A program made the position numbers and the translations under genes. Below are positions 1 to 5,675 of a DNA stretch of 5,675 bases, piece after piece. The notes beneath the pieces were generated by a model. It saw only the letters and a program-made list of their open reading frames with translations. It was not told where the DNA came from and ran no database searches. Source of the stretch: an uncultured Acetatifactor sp. (GTDB lineage: Bacteria > Bacillota > Clostridia > Lachnospirales > Lachnospiraceae); contig CAQUWW010000069.1 in the NCBI GenBank assembly GCA_948896875.1, positions 1 to 5,675 on the forward strand, read 5' to 3'. The first letter of the stretch is position 1; each line of letters starts with the position of its first letter.

Positions 1-912
1 ATGATACAGATGCTTCGGCAGAAAGAAGCCGGTTATTCTACCAATGAGGGGGAAATCCTGTTGTTTCAGGACACGACGAAAGAGCTGTTGAATACAATAG
101 CGTCCCACGCTGAGACGGGGGCTTTCTCTACCTTTAAGATTTCCAGCTATCCGGCCAATTTTCTGAACGCCGGTCAGTGTATTTTTGCCGTGGATTCCAC
201 CGCAGGCGCCACCTGGATGGGCACGGATGCGCCTCTCGTGGATATCAGCGAAGACAAACTTGTGGAATTTGAGACGGAGGTTATGCCTATTCCGCAGTTT
301 GATCCGGAGCATCCTCAAATGATCTCACAGGGACCTTCCGTCTGCATTTTTAATAAGAAGGATCCACAGGAAGTATTGGCCTCCTGGCTCTTTGTGCAGT
401 ATCTGCTGACGGATAAAGTCCAGATTGCCTATTCGAAAACGGAAGGGTATGTACCTGTCACCTCGAAAGCACAGAATTCCCTGGAGTATCAAGACTATCT
501 GGCCGGATGCGGGAAGGACAATACCGAGCATTACGAGGTGAAAATCAAAGCGGCAAATCTGCTGTTAGCCAATACCGGCAATACCTTCGTCACGCCGGTG
601 TTCAACGGATCGGCTTCCCTGCGGGACGCTGCAGGCCAGCTGATTGAGAGCACAGTGAAATCTGTTCGACGAAATCAGACCGTGGACGATGCCTATTTTG
701 AAACTCTTTATGCGGATGTCACTTCCCGGTACAGATTGGATCAATTGGACAGCGGCGGAACAGGCTATGGCAAGGCAGAACTGGGACCGCTGCCCGAAAC
801 TTCGATTCTCCTTCTCTCCGTCCTGGGAGGGACCTGGATCCTGATTCTACTTTATGTATTTCGTCAGATCGGAAAAGCACGGAAAAGGAATGGTGATCAG
901 ATTTCCGGGTAA
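1..912 (+). CDS. Extracellular solute-binding protein of an ABC importer, C-terminal part (5' end outside window)
   Basis: The visible 303 residues match the C-terminal half of family 1 solute-binding proteins (SBP_bac_1 type, sugar or glycerol-phosphate binders such as UgpB). Such proteins capture a solute outside the cell and deliver it to an ABC permease. Supporting features are the stretch IPQFDPEHPQMISQGPSVCIF, the following 'W-FVQYLLTDKVQIAYSKTEGYVPV' type block (about residues 128-152), and a late 'TPVFNGSASLRDAAGQLIE' block (about 199-217). The ATG at base 1 lies inside the expected protein: there is no signal peptide and the family usually has 400-480 residues, so the true start is upstream. 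The C-terminus is unusual. LPETS (residues 264-268) is followed by a hydrophobic helix (about 268-287) and a basic tail (RQIGKARKR), suggesting membrane or wall anchoring. The transported substrate cannot be told from this part. No permease gene lies in the window. Confidence 0.85.
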   Translation: MIQMLRQKEAGYSTNEGEILLFQDTTKELLNTIASHAETGAFSTFKISSYPANFLNAGQCIFAVDSTAGATWMGTDAPLVDISEDKLVEFETEVMPIPQFDPEHPQMISQGPSVCIFNKKDPQEVLASWLFVQYLLTDKVQIAYSKTEGYVPVTSKAQNSLEYQDYLAGCGKDNTEHYEVKIKAANLLLANTGNTFVTPVFNGSASLRDAAGQLIESTVKSVRRNQTVDDAYFETLYADVTSRYRLDQLDSGGTGYGKAELGPLPETSILLLSVLGGTWILILLYVFRQIGKARKRNGDQISG

Positions 913-964
913 AAAGAAAAAACAGGTGATTTTTCTGTGCAAAAATTAAAATTTAAAGGGAAAT

Positions 965-993
965 TTGACTGATAAATAAGTAATAAATACTAT
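965..993 (+). promoter_or_regulatory. Candidate sigma-A promoter, upstream copy
   Basis: TTGACT (965-970) is separated by 17 bases from TACTAT (988-993). The -35 matches consensus at five of six positions and the -10 at four of six. It lies in AT-rich DNA before the lipoprotein gene, so chance matches are likely. It could act with the second candidate promoter immediately downstream. Confidence 0.3.
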
Positions 994-1021
994 TTGCTTT
1001 CTGAAATGTATCGTGTATAAT
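994..1021 (+). promoter_or_regulatory. Candidate sigma-A promoter of the lipoprotein gene
   Basis: A perfect TATAAT (1016-1021) lies 16 bases after TTGCTT (994-999), which keeps the TTG of the -35 consensus. Transcription would start near 1028 and leave a leader of about 65 bases before the ATG at 1093. The perfect -10 makes this the better of the two candidates. The weak -35 leaves room for an activator or a low basal level. Confidence 0.5.
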
Positions 1022-1037
1022 TAGGTGAAACAAAAAT

Positions 1038-1071
1038 CTATCTGTCACTGATCTTGAATTGTTATAGATAG
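1038..1071 (+). other. Leader stem-loop just before the ribosome binding site
   Basis: CTATCT (1038-1043) pairs with AGATAG (1066-1071). One G-U and one U-A pair extend the stem inward to 1045/1064, with an 18-base loop. It ends five bases before the Shine-Dalgarno sequence AGAGGAGG (1076-1083). It may stabilise the mRNA or tune access to the ribosome. The stem is short and AT-rich, so it may be chance. No known riboswitch or T-box pattern is visible. Confidence 0.25.
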
Positions 1072-1092
1072 CCTAAGAGGAGGAAATGAAAA

Positions 1093-1965
1093 ATGAAAAA
1101 AATGACGGCATTATTTTTATCGCTGGCACTGGTGTTCACCTGTGTGGGCTGCGGTAATGAGGGCGGTGCGTCTTCCACCGGAGATGACACAAATGTAAGT
1201 GCGGAAAATTCCGAAGAGTCCAATGCGGGAACCGAAAATTCCGATACACCGGAAGAAAGCTCTTCCGCAGCAGACGACACTGCAGATACGAAATCCGAAG
1301 GCGTGATGACTTATGAAGAGTATGCGGCGGCCGCAGTGGATACAGAAGTGGTAATCGAGGCTTATGTACAGGCAAAGCAAGCCTGGTGGGAAGATAAGGC
1401 TACCGTTTATGCCCAGGATAAAGACGGCGCTTATTTCCTGTATGATATGGCCTGCTCAAAAGAAGACTATGAAAAACTGGTTCCCGGAACAAAGATCAAG
1501 GTAACCGGTTTTAAGGCGGAGTGGTCCGGTGAAGTGGAGATTATCGACGCTACCTTTGAAATTGAAGAGGGAAGCTACATAGCGGAAGCCATGGATGTCA
1601 CAGCTCTCCTGGCAACGGACAGTCTCATTCAGCATCAGAACAAATTTGTAAGCTTCAAGGGAATGACTGTGGAAGCCTACACCGATGCGGATGGCAATGT
1701 GATGAAGGATGCGGATGGCAATGATGCGGCCTGGCTGTACAAATGGGATGGCTCCGGCCAGGACGGCGATGACCTGTATTTTAACGTTTCTCTGGATGGT
1801 CAGACCTATACCTTTACCGTGGAATCCTATCTCTGTGACAACACCACCGATGTTTATGCGGCGGTAAAGAACTTGAAGGTAGGCGACAAGATTGACATGG
1901 AAGGCTTCCTGTACTGGTATGAAGGAGTGAATCCTCATATTACTTCCGTGACAGCAGCTCAGTAA
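1093..1965 (+). CDS. Putative lipoprotein with two OB-fold-like modules
   Basis: This is a 290-residue protein of unknown function, probably anchored to the outer face of the membrane. The N-terminus MKKMTALFLSLALVFTCVGC is a signal peptide ending in a lipobox-like site, with C20 the likely lipidated cysteine (C17 is an alternative). Residues 21-70 form an acidic Ser/Glu/Asp/Thr/Asn-rich linker in which GAAAATTCCGA recurs (1204-1214 and 1234-1244). Residues about 71-160 and 164-288 look like two successive OB-fold beta-barrel modules; the hallmarks are 'LVPGTKIKVTGF' in the first and 'LKVGDKIDMEGFLYW' in the second. Such domains in exported proteins may bind small ligands, polymers or other proteins, but nothing here fixes the ligand. 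A DxDGN loop is doubled at residues 198-210. The start is chosen because AGAGGAGG lies nine bases before this ATG and a signal peptide follows directly. It has its own promoter candidates and a terminator after it, so it may be monocistronic, though readthrough from the solute-binding gene is possible. Confidence 0.8.
   Translation: MKKMTALFLSLALVFTCVGCGNEGGASSTGDDTNVSAENSEESNAGTENSDTPEESSSAADDTADTKSEGVMTYEEYAAAAVDTEVVIEAYVQAKQAWWEDKATVYAQDKDGAYFLYDMACSKEDYEKLVPGTKIKVTGFKAEWSGEVEIIDATFEIEEGSYIAEAMDVTALLATDSLIQHQNKFVSFKGMTVEAYTDADGNVMKDADGNDAAWLYKWDGSGQDGDDLYFNVSLDGQTYTFTVESYLCDNTTDVYAAVKNLKVGDKIDMEGFLYWYEGVNPHITSVTAAQ
1684..1723 (+). repeat. Short in-frame direct repeat encoding DADGN twice
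   Basis: GATGCGGATGGCAATG occurs exactly at 1684-1699 and 1708-1723, a period of 24 bases or eight codons. It encodes DADGN at residues 198-202 and 206-210 of the lipoprotein, in a predicted loop between beta strands of the second OB-like module. Identity at the DNA level suggests a small recent in-frame duplication. The D-x-D-G pattern resembles calcium-binding loops, but no complete EF-hand is present. Confidence 0.75.
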
Positions 1966-1985
1966 ATCCCAGGCTAAGCTTAATC

Positions 1986-2000
1986 GGAATCCAAGATTCC
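1986..2000. other. Small perfect hairpin ahead of the terminator
   Basis: GGAATC (1986-1991) and GATTCC (1995-2000) form a perfect 6-bp stem with a 3-base loop (CAA on the + strand). It lies 20 bases after the lipoprotein stop codon and 13 bases before the main terminator stem. No U-tract follows, so it is not itself a terminator. It may help protect the 3' end of the mRNA, or it may be incidental. Confidence 0.35.
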
Positions 2001-2009
2001 TATCATAGA

Positions 2010-2056
2010 AAAGGACTGATAACGACGCTTCTATTCAACGTGTTATCAGTCTTTTT
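2010..2056. terminator. Shared bidirectional Rho-independent terminator
   Basis: GACTGATAAC (2014-2023) pairs perfectly with GTTATCAGTC (2042-2051). After a bulged G2024, three further pairs (2025-2027 with 2039-2041) extend the stem, leaving an 11-base loop. On the + strand the stem runs straight into TTTTT (2052-2056), giving a terminator 48 bases after the lipoprotein stop. On the - strand the same stem is followed by CCTTTTCTAT, 20 bases after the amidohydrolase stop. It therefore probably ends both converging transcripts, with the + direction stronger because of the unbroken T run. Confidence 0.85.
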
Positions 2057-2071
2057 GCTTAGAAATCTTTG

Positions 2072-3355
2072 CTATATAAACTTATCCAGCTCCTCTTCTA
2101 CCTCAGGCATTTTCTTCACCTTAGGCTCTCTGATTACTTTCCCTCTGGCAACCACCATGCTCAACCTGCGCAAGGCGGTCAGATCCTCCAGTGGATTCTT
2201 CTCGCATACAATAAAATCTGCACATTTTCCTGCCTCGATGCTTCCCGTTATATCTCCCAGGCCAAGGAGCTCCGCATTCCGTTTTGTAGCCGTATAGAGG
2301 GCAAAAGTCTTGGATACACCGCAGCATTTATGAAAATACTGAATCTCTCTCCACATGTCATAATGGGTGACATACGGACACCCTGTATCTGTGCCCAGCC
2401 CTACCGGAATATCATGTGCCAGACATTGTTTTGCACATTCGATGATACCGTCAAACACAACTCTTCCGTTATACTGACTCATCTCATCCGCATGGCTTAT
2501 GGAAGGATCAAAAAGAGCATAGGGAAGGGCCGGGGAAAGAGTCGCCACATGTACGGCACCTTTTTCCTGAAACAGCCTCAGGATTTCTTCAGTGGGCTTC
2601 GCACCATGCTCTATGGTATCCACACCATTTTCCAGAGCAACGCGGATTCCCTCCGGACTCTCCACATGAGCGGCCACATGATATCCCAGCTTATGTGCCT
2701 CCTCGCAGGCTGCTTTCACGATAGCAGGAGACATTTTCAGCGCCCCCGGCTCTCCTTTTACCGTGGCATCCAGCACCCCTCCCGTAATCATTAATTTGAT
2801 CAGATCCGGTTTATCTTTTGAAATTTTGCGGACGAAATTCACAGCCTCCTCAGGACTGGTGGCTTCATAGGCCAGAGAACCTGCCATATGCCCTCCTGGT
2901 ACGGAGATTGCCATATTCCCGGCAAGAATACGAGGTCCCACTGCCTTTCCGGCAGAAATCAGATCTCTGATCCAGGTATCATAATATTCCACACCGCCCA
3001 CGCTGCGGAAGGTAGTGACTCCGCTGAAAAGTTCCATGCGGCAGTAGACTTTATACATGTGTTCCATATACTTGCGGGTAAGCGGGTTTGCAGTGGCCAG
3101 CTTTACCATTTTCTTTGCGTCCATAGGTTTTTTCTGCGGCTTGCCGCTGGCAGGAATATGTACATGTAGATTGACCAGGCCGGGCAATAGATATTGACCT
3201 TTTAAGTCAACAATTTCGTATCCCTCCGGTATCATTTCCTCTTCCGGCAATATCTTTGTAATCCGCTCCTCTTCTACCAAAAGGGTATGACCGGATTTGG
3301 GCGTCATATATTCACTTCCATCCAGAAGGATTAAATTTGTAAAAGCCTGCTTCAT
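2072..3355 (-). CDS. Metal-dependent amidohydrolase (imidazolonepropionase/prolidase-like, COG1228 type)
   Basis: This is a 427-residue cytoplasmic hydrolase of the amidohydrolase superfamily. Residues 1-58 form the small N-terminal beta-sandwich, ending in the LPGL motif. The TIM barrel follows, and the sandwich is closed by the C-terminal GSIEAGKCADFIV segment (about 371-383). The binuclear metal site looks complete: HVH (H64, H66), a lysine that is likely carboxylated (K187 in LIKLMITGG), H230 in HVAAH, H250 in TIEHG, and D323 in GLGTDTG. Other group signatures are GVTTFRSVGG (112-121) and PGGHMAG (153-159). These point to hydrolysis of a cyclic amide or C-N/peptide-type bond, as in imidazolonepropionase or Xaa-Pro dipeptidases of this superfamily, but the substrate cannot be assigned. 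The ATG is supported by AAGGAG (3368-3363) seven bases upstream and by normal length. It lies 78 bases after the radical SAM gene on the same strand and ends at the shared terminator. Confidence 0.9.
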   Translation of the reverse strand: MKQAFTNLILLDGSEYMTPKSGHTLLVEEERITKILPEEEMIPEGYEIVDLKGQYLLPGLVNLHVHIPASGKPQKKPMDAKKMVKLATANPLTRKYMEHMYKVYCRMELFSGVTTFRSVGGVEYYDTWIRDLISAGKAVGPRILAGNMAISVPGGHMAGSLAYEATSPEEAVNFVRKISKDKPDLIKLMITGGVLDATVKGEPGALKMSPAIVKAACEEAHKLGYHVAAHVESPEGIRVALENGVDTIEHGAKPTEEILRLFQEKGAVHVATLSPALPYALFDPSISHADEMSQYNGRVVFDGIIECAKQCLAHDIPVGLGTDTGCPYVTHYDMWREIQYFHKCCGVSKTFALYTATKRNAELLGLGDITGSIEAGKCADFIVCEKNPLEDLTALRRLSMVVARGKVIREPKVKKMPEVEEELDKFI

Positions 3356-3433
3356 CTTTTTGCTCCTTTTCTGCTCTTCTGCTCATTCAGGGCACAACAT
3401 TCAATTCCTGTTATCTGTTTCACTGTTATGTTT

Positions 3434-5317
3434 CTATGTCCTTCTATTTCCCTGGTCAAAACAGATGCCGCATCCATAACGGGCCGCACCGCATCCCTGG
3501 CATTTCTGACTGCAGTTCTCCGAAATCTCTTCTCTCTGCGCTTTTTCCCACTCCCGTTTCAGGAATTCCTTTGTGACGCCGCAATCTATAAAATCCCAGG
3601 GAAGAATTTCATCCAGGGCTCTTTGCCTGTGAGTATAAAAGTCCACGGACAGACCACATTCTTCTATGGTTTCCAGCCATCTGTCATTGTGATAATATTC
3701 TCCCCAGGCATCATAGAAACTGCCCTTCTCATAGACTTTGCGGATAACCTGGCAGAGTCTCCTGTCCCCTCTGGCCAGAACCCCTTCCATGACGCTGGCA
3801 TCGGCTTCATGCCAGTTGTATTTGATGCTTTTCTGGTTCAGCTGTTCTGAAATGGCGATTCGGGTTTGATAGGCTTTCTCCAGGAATTCCTCTTTGGTGC
3901 ATTGCGCCGCCCATTGAAAGGGTGTAAAAGGCTTTGGCACAAAAAAGGAGGTGCTTGCCACAATCTGTACTCTGTTGCCGCCTCGCTTTTCCTTTGGAAC
4001 CGTCTCAAAGTATGCGGCGGCAATTTTGTTGGAAAGCTCCGCGATCCCGCGAATATCTTCCTCCGTCTCCGTAGGCAGTCCCAGCATAAAATATAGCTTC
4101 ACCCGGGACCAGCCTCCTTCAAATGCAAGGGTTGCTCCCTTGAGAATCGTTTCCTCAGTCAAACCCTTATTGATCACATTTCTCAGCCGCTGACTTCCGG
4201 CTTCCGGCGCAAAGGTGAGGCTGGACTTTTTCACATCCTGCACTTTGCTCATGACATCCAGAGAAAATGCGTCAATCCGCAGGGAAGGCAGGGAAATATT
4301 AATATGTTTTTTTCTGCACTCTTCTATGAGAAAGTCGATCAGTTCAGGAAGCTTTGAATAATCGCTGGAGCTTAAGGAACTCAGCGAGATTTCCTCCTGG
4401 CCTGTATTTTTCAACATTTCCATGGCGTATTGCTTCAACAATTCCACAGGCCGTTCCCGGACGGGACGATACAGCTGTCCGGCCTGGCAGAAGCGACATC
4501 CTCGGATACAGCCGCGCTGAATTTCCAATACGACTCGGTCCTGGGTCACCTTGATAAAGGGAACCACCGGTTTCATCGGATATGTGGTTTCCTCCATATC
4601 CGTGACAAGTTCCTTTCGGATAACGGCAGGTATTCCCTCTTCCACAGGAAAAAAGTGTTCAATTGTGCCATCTTCACGATAAGTGACATCATAAAAACGA
4701 GGTACATAAATTCCCGGAAGCCTGGCGGCACGACGCAAGAATTCCACCCTGCCCAGATGCTTTTCCCGACAGTCTTCATACAGGGAAATCAGCTCCCGGT
4801 ATCTGGTCTCTCCTTCGCCTATATAAAACAGGTCAAAGAATTCGGCAAGAGGTTCCGGATTGTAGGTACAGGGCCCCCCGCCGATTACAATGGGACAATC
4901 TTCTCCCCGTTTGACGGCGCTTAAGGGAATCCGGGCCAAATCCAGTATCTGCAGAATATTTGTATAGCACATTTCATATTGGATGGTAATCCCCAGGAAA
5001 TCAAAGTCCCTGACAGGATCCTGGGATTCCAGGGCAAACAGCGGAATCTGCTCTTTGCGCATCACTGCATCCAGATCTACCCATGGAGAAAATACCCTCT
5101 CACACCACACATCTTCCATGGAGTTGAACATATCATACAGAATCTGCAGTCCCAGATGTGACATGCCGATTTCATATACATCGGGAAAACACATAGCAAA
5201 CCGCACTTGTATCTGTTCCTTATCCTTGACGACAGCATTCACTTCCTGTCCGATATAACGTTCCGGTTTTTCCACTTTCATCAGAATGTCATCTGTCAGA
5301 GCCAGCTTTTCTATCAT
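3434..5317 (-). CDS. Uncharacterised radical SAM protein, TIGR03960 type
   Basis: This is a 627-residue radical SAM enzyme of unknown reaction. Residues about 20-180 form an N-terminal domain resembling the B12-binding fold: note DVYEIGMSHLG, IVIGGGPC (144-150) and the closing IGEGET. The radical SAM barrel holds the cluster motif C-x3-C-x2-C in RGCIRGCRFCQAGQ (C270, C274, C277), which should bind a 4Fe-4S cluster and cleave S-adenosylmethionine. Later barrel marks are SLSSLSSSDYSKL, SLPSLRIDAF, LTFAPEAGSQRLR and VKLYFMLGLPTET. The C-terminus has a second cysteine group (C602, C606, C609, C616, C619). From family knowledge, TIGR03960 proteins usually sit beside or are fused to a DUF2344 protein (TIGR03936), often near RNase G and ribosomal protein L21/L27 genes. 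Here an amidohydrolase follows instead. Start: an in-frame ATG exists at 5344, but the ATG at 5317 has AAAGGTG seven bases upstream and fits the family start pattern 'M-x-x-LALTDDIL'. Confidence 0.9.
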   Translation of the reverse strand: MIEKLALTDDILMKVEKPERYIGQEVNAVVKDKEQIQVRFAMCFPDVYEIGMSHLGLQILYDMFNSMEDVWCERVFSPWVDLDAVMRKEQIPLFALESQDPVRDFDFLGITIQYEMCYTNILQILDLARIPLSAVKRGEDCPIVIGGGPCTYNPEPLAEFFDLFYIGEGETRYRELISLYEDCREKHLGRVEFLRRAARLPGIYVPRFYDVTYREDGTIEHFFPVEEGIPAVIRKELVTDMEETTYPMKPVVPFIKVTQDRVVLEIQRGCIRGCRFCQAGQLYRPVRERPVELLKQYAMEMLKNTGQEEISLSSLSSSDYSKLPELIDFLIEECRKKHINISLPSLRIDAFSLDVMSKVQDVKKSSLTFAPEAGSQRLRNVINKGLTEETILKGATLAFEGGWSRVKLYFMLGLPTETEEDIRGIAELSNKIAAAYFETVPKEKRGGNRVQIVASTSFFVPKPFTPFQWAAQCTKEEFLEKAYQTRIAISEQLNQKSIKYNWHEADASVMEGVLARGDRRLCQVIRKVYEKGSFYDAWGEYYHNDRWLETIEECGLSVDFYTHRQRALDEILPWDFIDCGVTKEFLKREWEKAQREEISENCSQKCQGCGAARYGCGICFDQGNRRT

Positions 5318-5324
5318 AGCAGCA

Positions 5325-5331
5325 CACCTTT
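5325..5331 (-). promoter_or_regulatory. Ribosome binding site that decides the radical SAM start
   Basis: Read on the - strand, AAAGGTG lies seven bases before the ATG at 5317-5315. The competing ATG (5344-5342) directly abuts the TAA of the upstream gene and has only a weaker AGGGG seven bases ahead. It would add nine residues (MCRLQRCAA) that do not fit the family start. The internal site is preferred. Coupled translation from the upstream ATG cannot be excluded. Confidence 0.55.
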
Positions 5332-5344
5332 GCAGCCTGCACAT

Positions 5345-5675
5345 TTATTTTCCCCTGCAGGCCTCCTTCATTTTTTTGACCTCAGCTCCCGTGATCTCAT
5401 GTTCAGAATACCGGGCCTGTTCATAAATTCCGGCCATACCGTCGGTTTCCAGCTTTTTCTCCCACTCCCTTGCGGTATGCAGTTCCGGTCGGGCCTGACT
5501 TTCCTCTGATGATATTTTCTTTTTATACAATCTCCGTACCCTCTCCCGATAAGAAAGGGCACTGAACAGGGACTGCCTTCTTTTTTCCACAGATTTTTCC
5601 AGTTCACAGGCTTCTCGCAGGTCAAAAGCTTCCTCCGTCTGTATGGCACTCCGTTCGGTATAACGAAGTTTTCTA
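5345..5675 (-). CDS. C-terminal tail of a DUF4129-like (transglutaminase-associated) protein, partial
   Basis: The reading frame is open from the window edge to a TAA at 5347-5345, giving 109 C-terminal residues; the start lies outside the window. The segment is highly charged, soluble and helical. The pattern 'SYRERVRRLYKKKI ... HTAREWEKKL ... GIYEQARYSEHEIT' resembles DUF4129 tails, in which a short helical repeat carries a 'TPREY/W'-like box and a 'LYERARYG'-like box. DUF4129 often forms the cytoplasmic end of membrane-bound transglutaminase-like proteins, found with MoxR ATPase and DUF58 genes; no membrane segment is in view to confirm this. A GTG at 5590 could be read as a start, but the frame continues upstream with similar composition and no good ribosome site, so it is treated as internal. 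The gene ends 27 bases before the radical SAM start, so the two are probably co-transcribed. Confidence 0.55.
   Translation of the reverse strand, partial: RKLRYTERSAIQTEEAFDLREACELEKSVEKRRQSLFSALSYRERVRRLYKKKISSEESQARPELHTAREWEKKLETDGMAGIYEQARYSEHEITGAEVKKMKEACRGK

Noticed and set aside
198..600. Metal-binding or catalytic site in the solute-binding protein
   Set aside because: Scattered acidic residues and two cysteines do not form a recognisable motif, and the fragment is explained as a binding-protein lobe.
915..936. Possible terminator after the solute-binding protein gene (AGAAAAA paired with TTTTTCT)
   Set aside because: The stem has seven pairs with only one G-C and no following T run, so it is too weak to call. 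Readthrough into the lipoprotein gene remains possible.
1456..1938. - strand open frame within the lipoprotein gene
   Set aside because: It is fully antisense to a gene with a signal peptide, a good ribosome site and a coherent domain pattern, and its own product has no recognisable features.
2069..2794. Long + strand open frame opposite the amidohydrolase gene
   Set aside because: It is antisense to a gene with complete catalytic motifs. Its translation is rich in Cys, His, Ser and Arg with no recognisable domain, and no ribosome site was seen. It also starts just after the shared terminator.
3356..3433. Separate promoter or terminator between the radical SAM and amidohydrolase genes
   Set aside because: On the - strand I see no convincing -35/-10 pair and no stable hairpin with a T run. 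The only clear signal is the AAGGAG ribosome site before the amidohydrolase.
4430..4924. + strand open frame opposite the radical SAM gene
   Set aside because: It overlaps the region encoding the catalytic cysteine motif on the other strand. Its translation is low-quality and resembles no family.
5318..5344. Upstream ATG as the start of the radical SAM protein
   Set aside because: It adds nine residues outside the family start pattern and abuts the upstream stop codon. The internal ATG at 5317 has a better-placed AAAGGTG.

Overview
The window looks like chromosomal DNA from a Gram-positive clostridial bacterium, probably Lachnospiraceae or a close relative. This is inferred from the moderate GC content, strong AGGAGG-type ribosome binding sites, lipoprotein-style export, a TIGR03960-type radical SAM protein and a DUF4129-like tail. 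No marker gene fixes the genus. I saw no rRNA, tRNA, CRISPR array, insertion sequence or phage gene.

Layout: two genes on the + strand face three genes on the - strand, and the two groups converge on a shared hairpin terminator near 2014-2056. On the left, 1-912 is the C-terminal part of an extracellular solute-binding protein (ABC import), cut by the window edge. It ends in an LPETS motif, a hydrophobic helix and a basic tail. A 180-base AT-rich gap with promoter-like sequences follows. Next is a complete lipoprotein gene (1093-1965) with an acidic Ser/Glu linker and two OB-fold-like modules. Both + strand products should act at the outer face of the membrane.

On the - strand, read from right to left, come three genes. 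The first is the C-terminal end of a gene with a DUF4129-like cytoplasmic tail (5675 to 5345). The second is a complete radical SAM protein of the uncharacterised TIGR03960 type (5317 to 3434). The third is a complete metal-dependent amidohydrolase of the imidazolonepropionase/prolidase-like group (3355 to 2072). The spacings are 27 and 78 bases with no terminator visible between the genes, so they could be one transcript ending at the shared hairpin.

The most notable points are the possible sortase-like C-terminus on a solute-binding protein, the Cys-rich tail of the radical SAM protein and its separation from its usual DUF2344 partner, and the double OB-fold lipoprotein of unknown role. I see no convincing evidence for a wholly new multi-gene system here.
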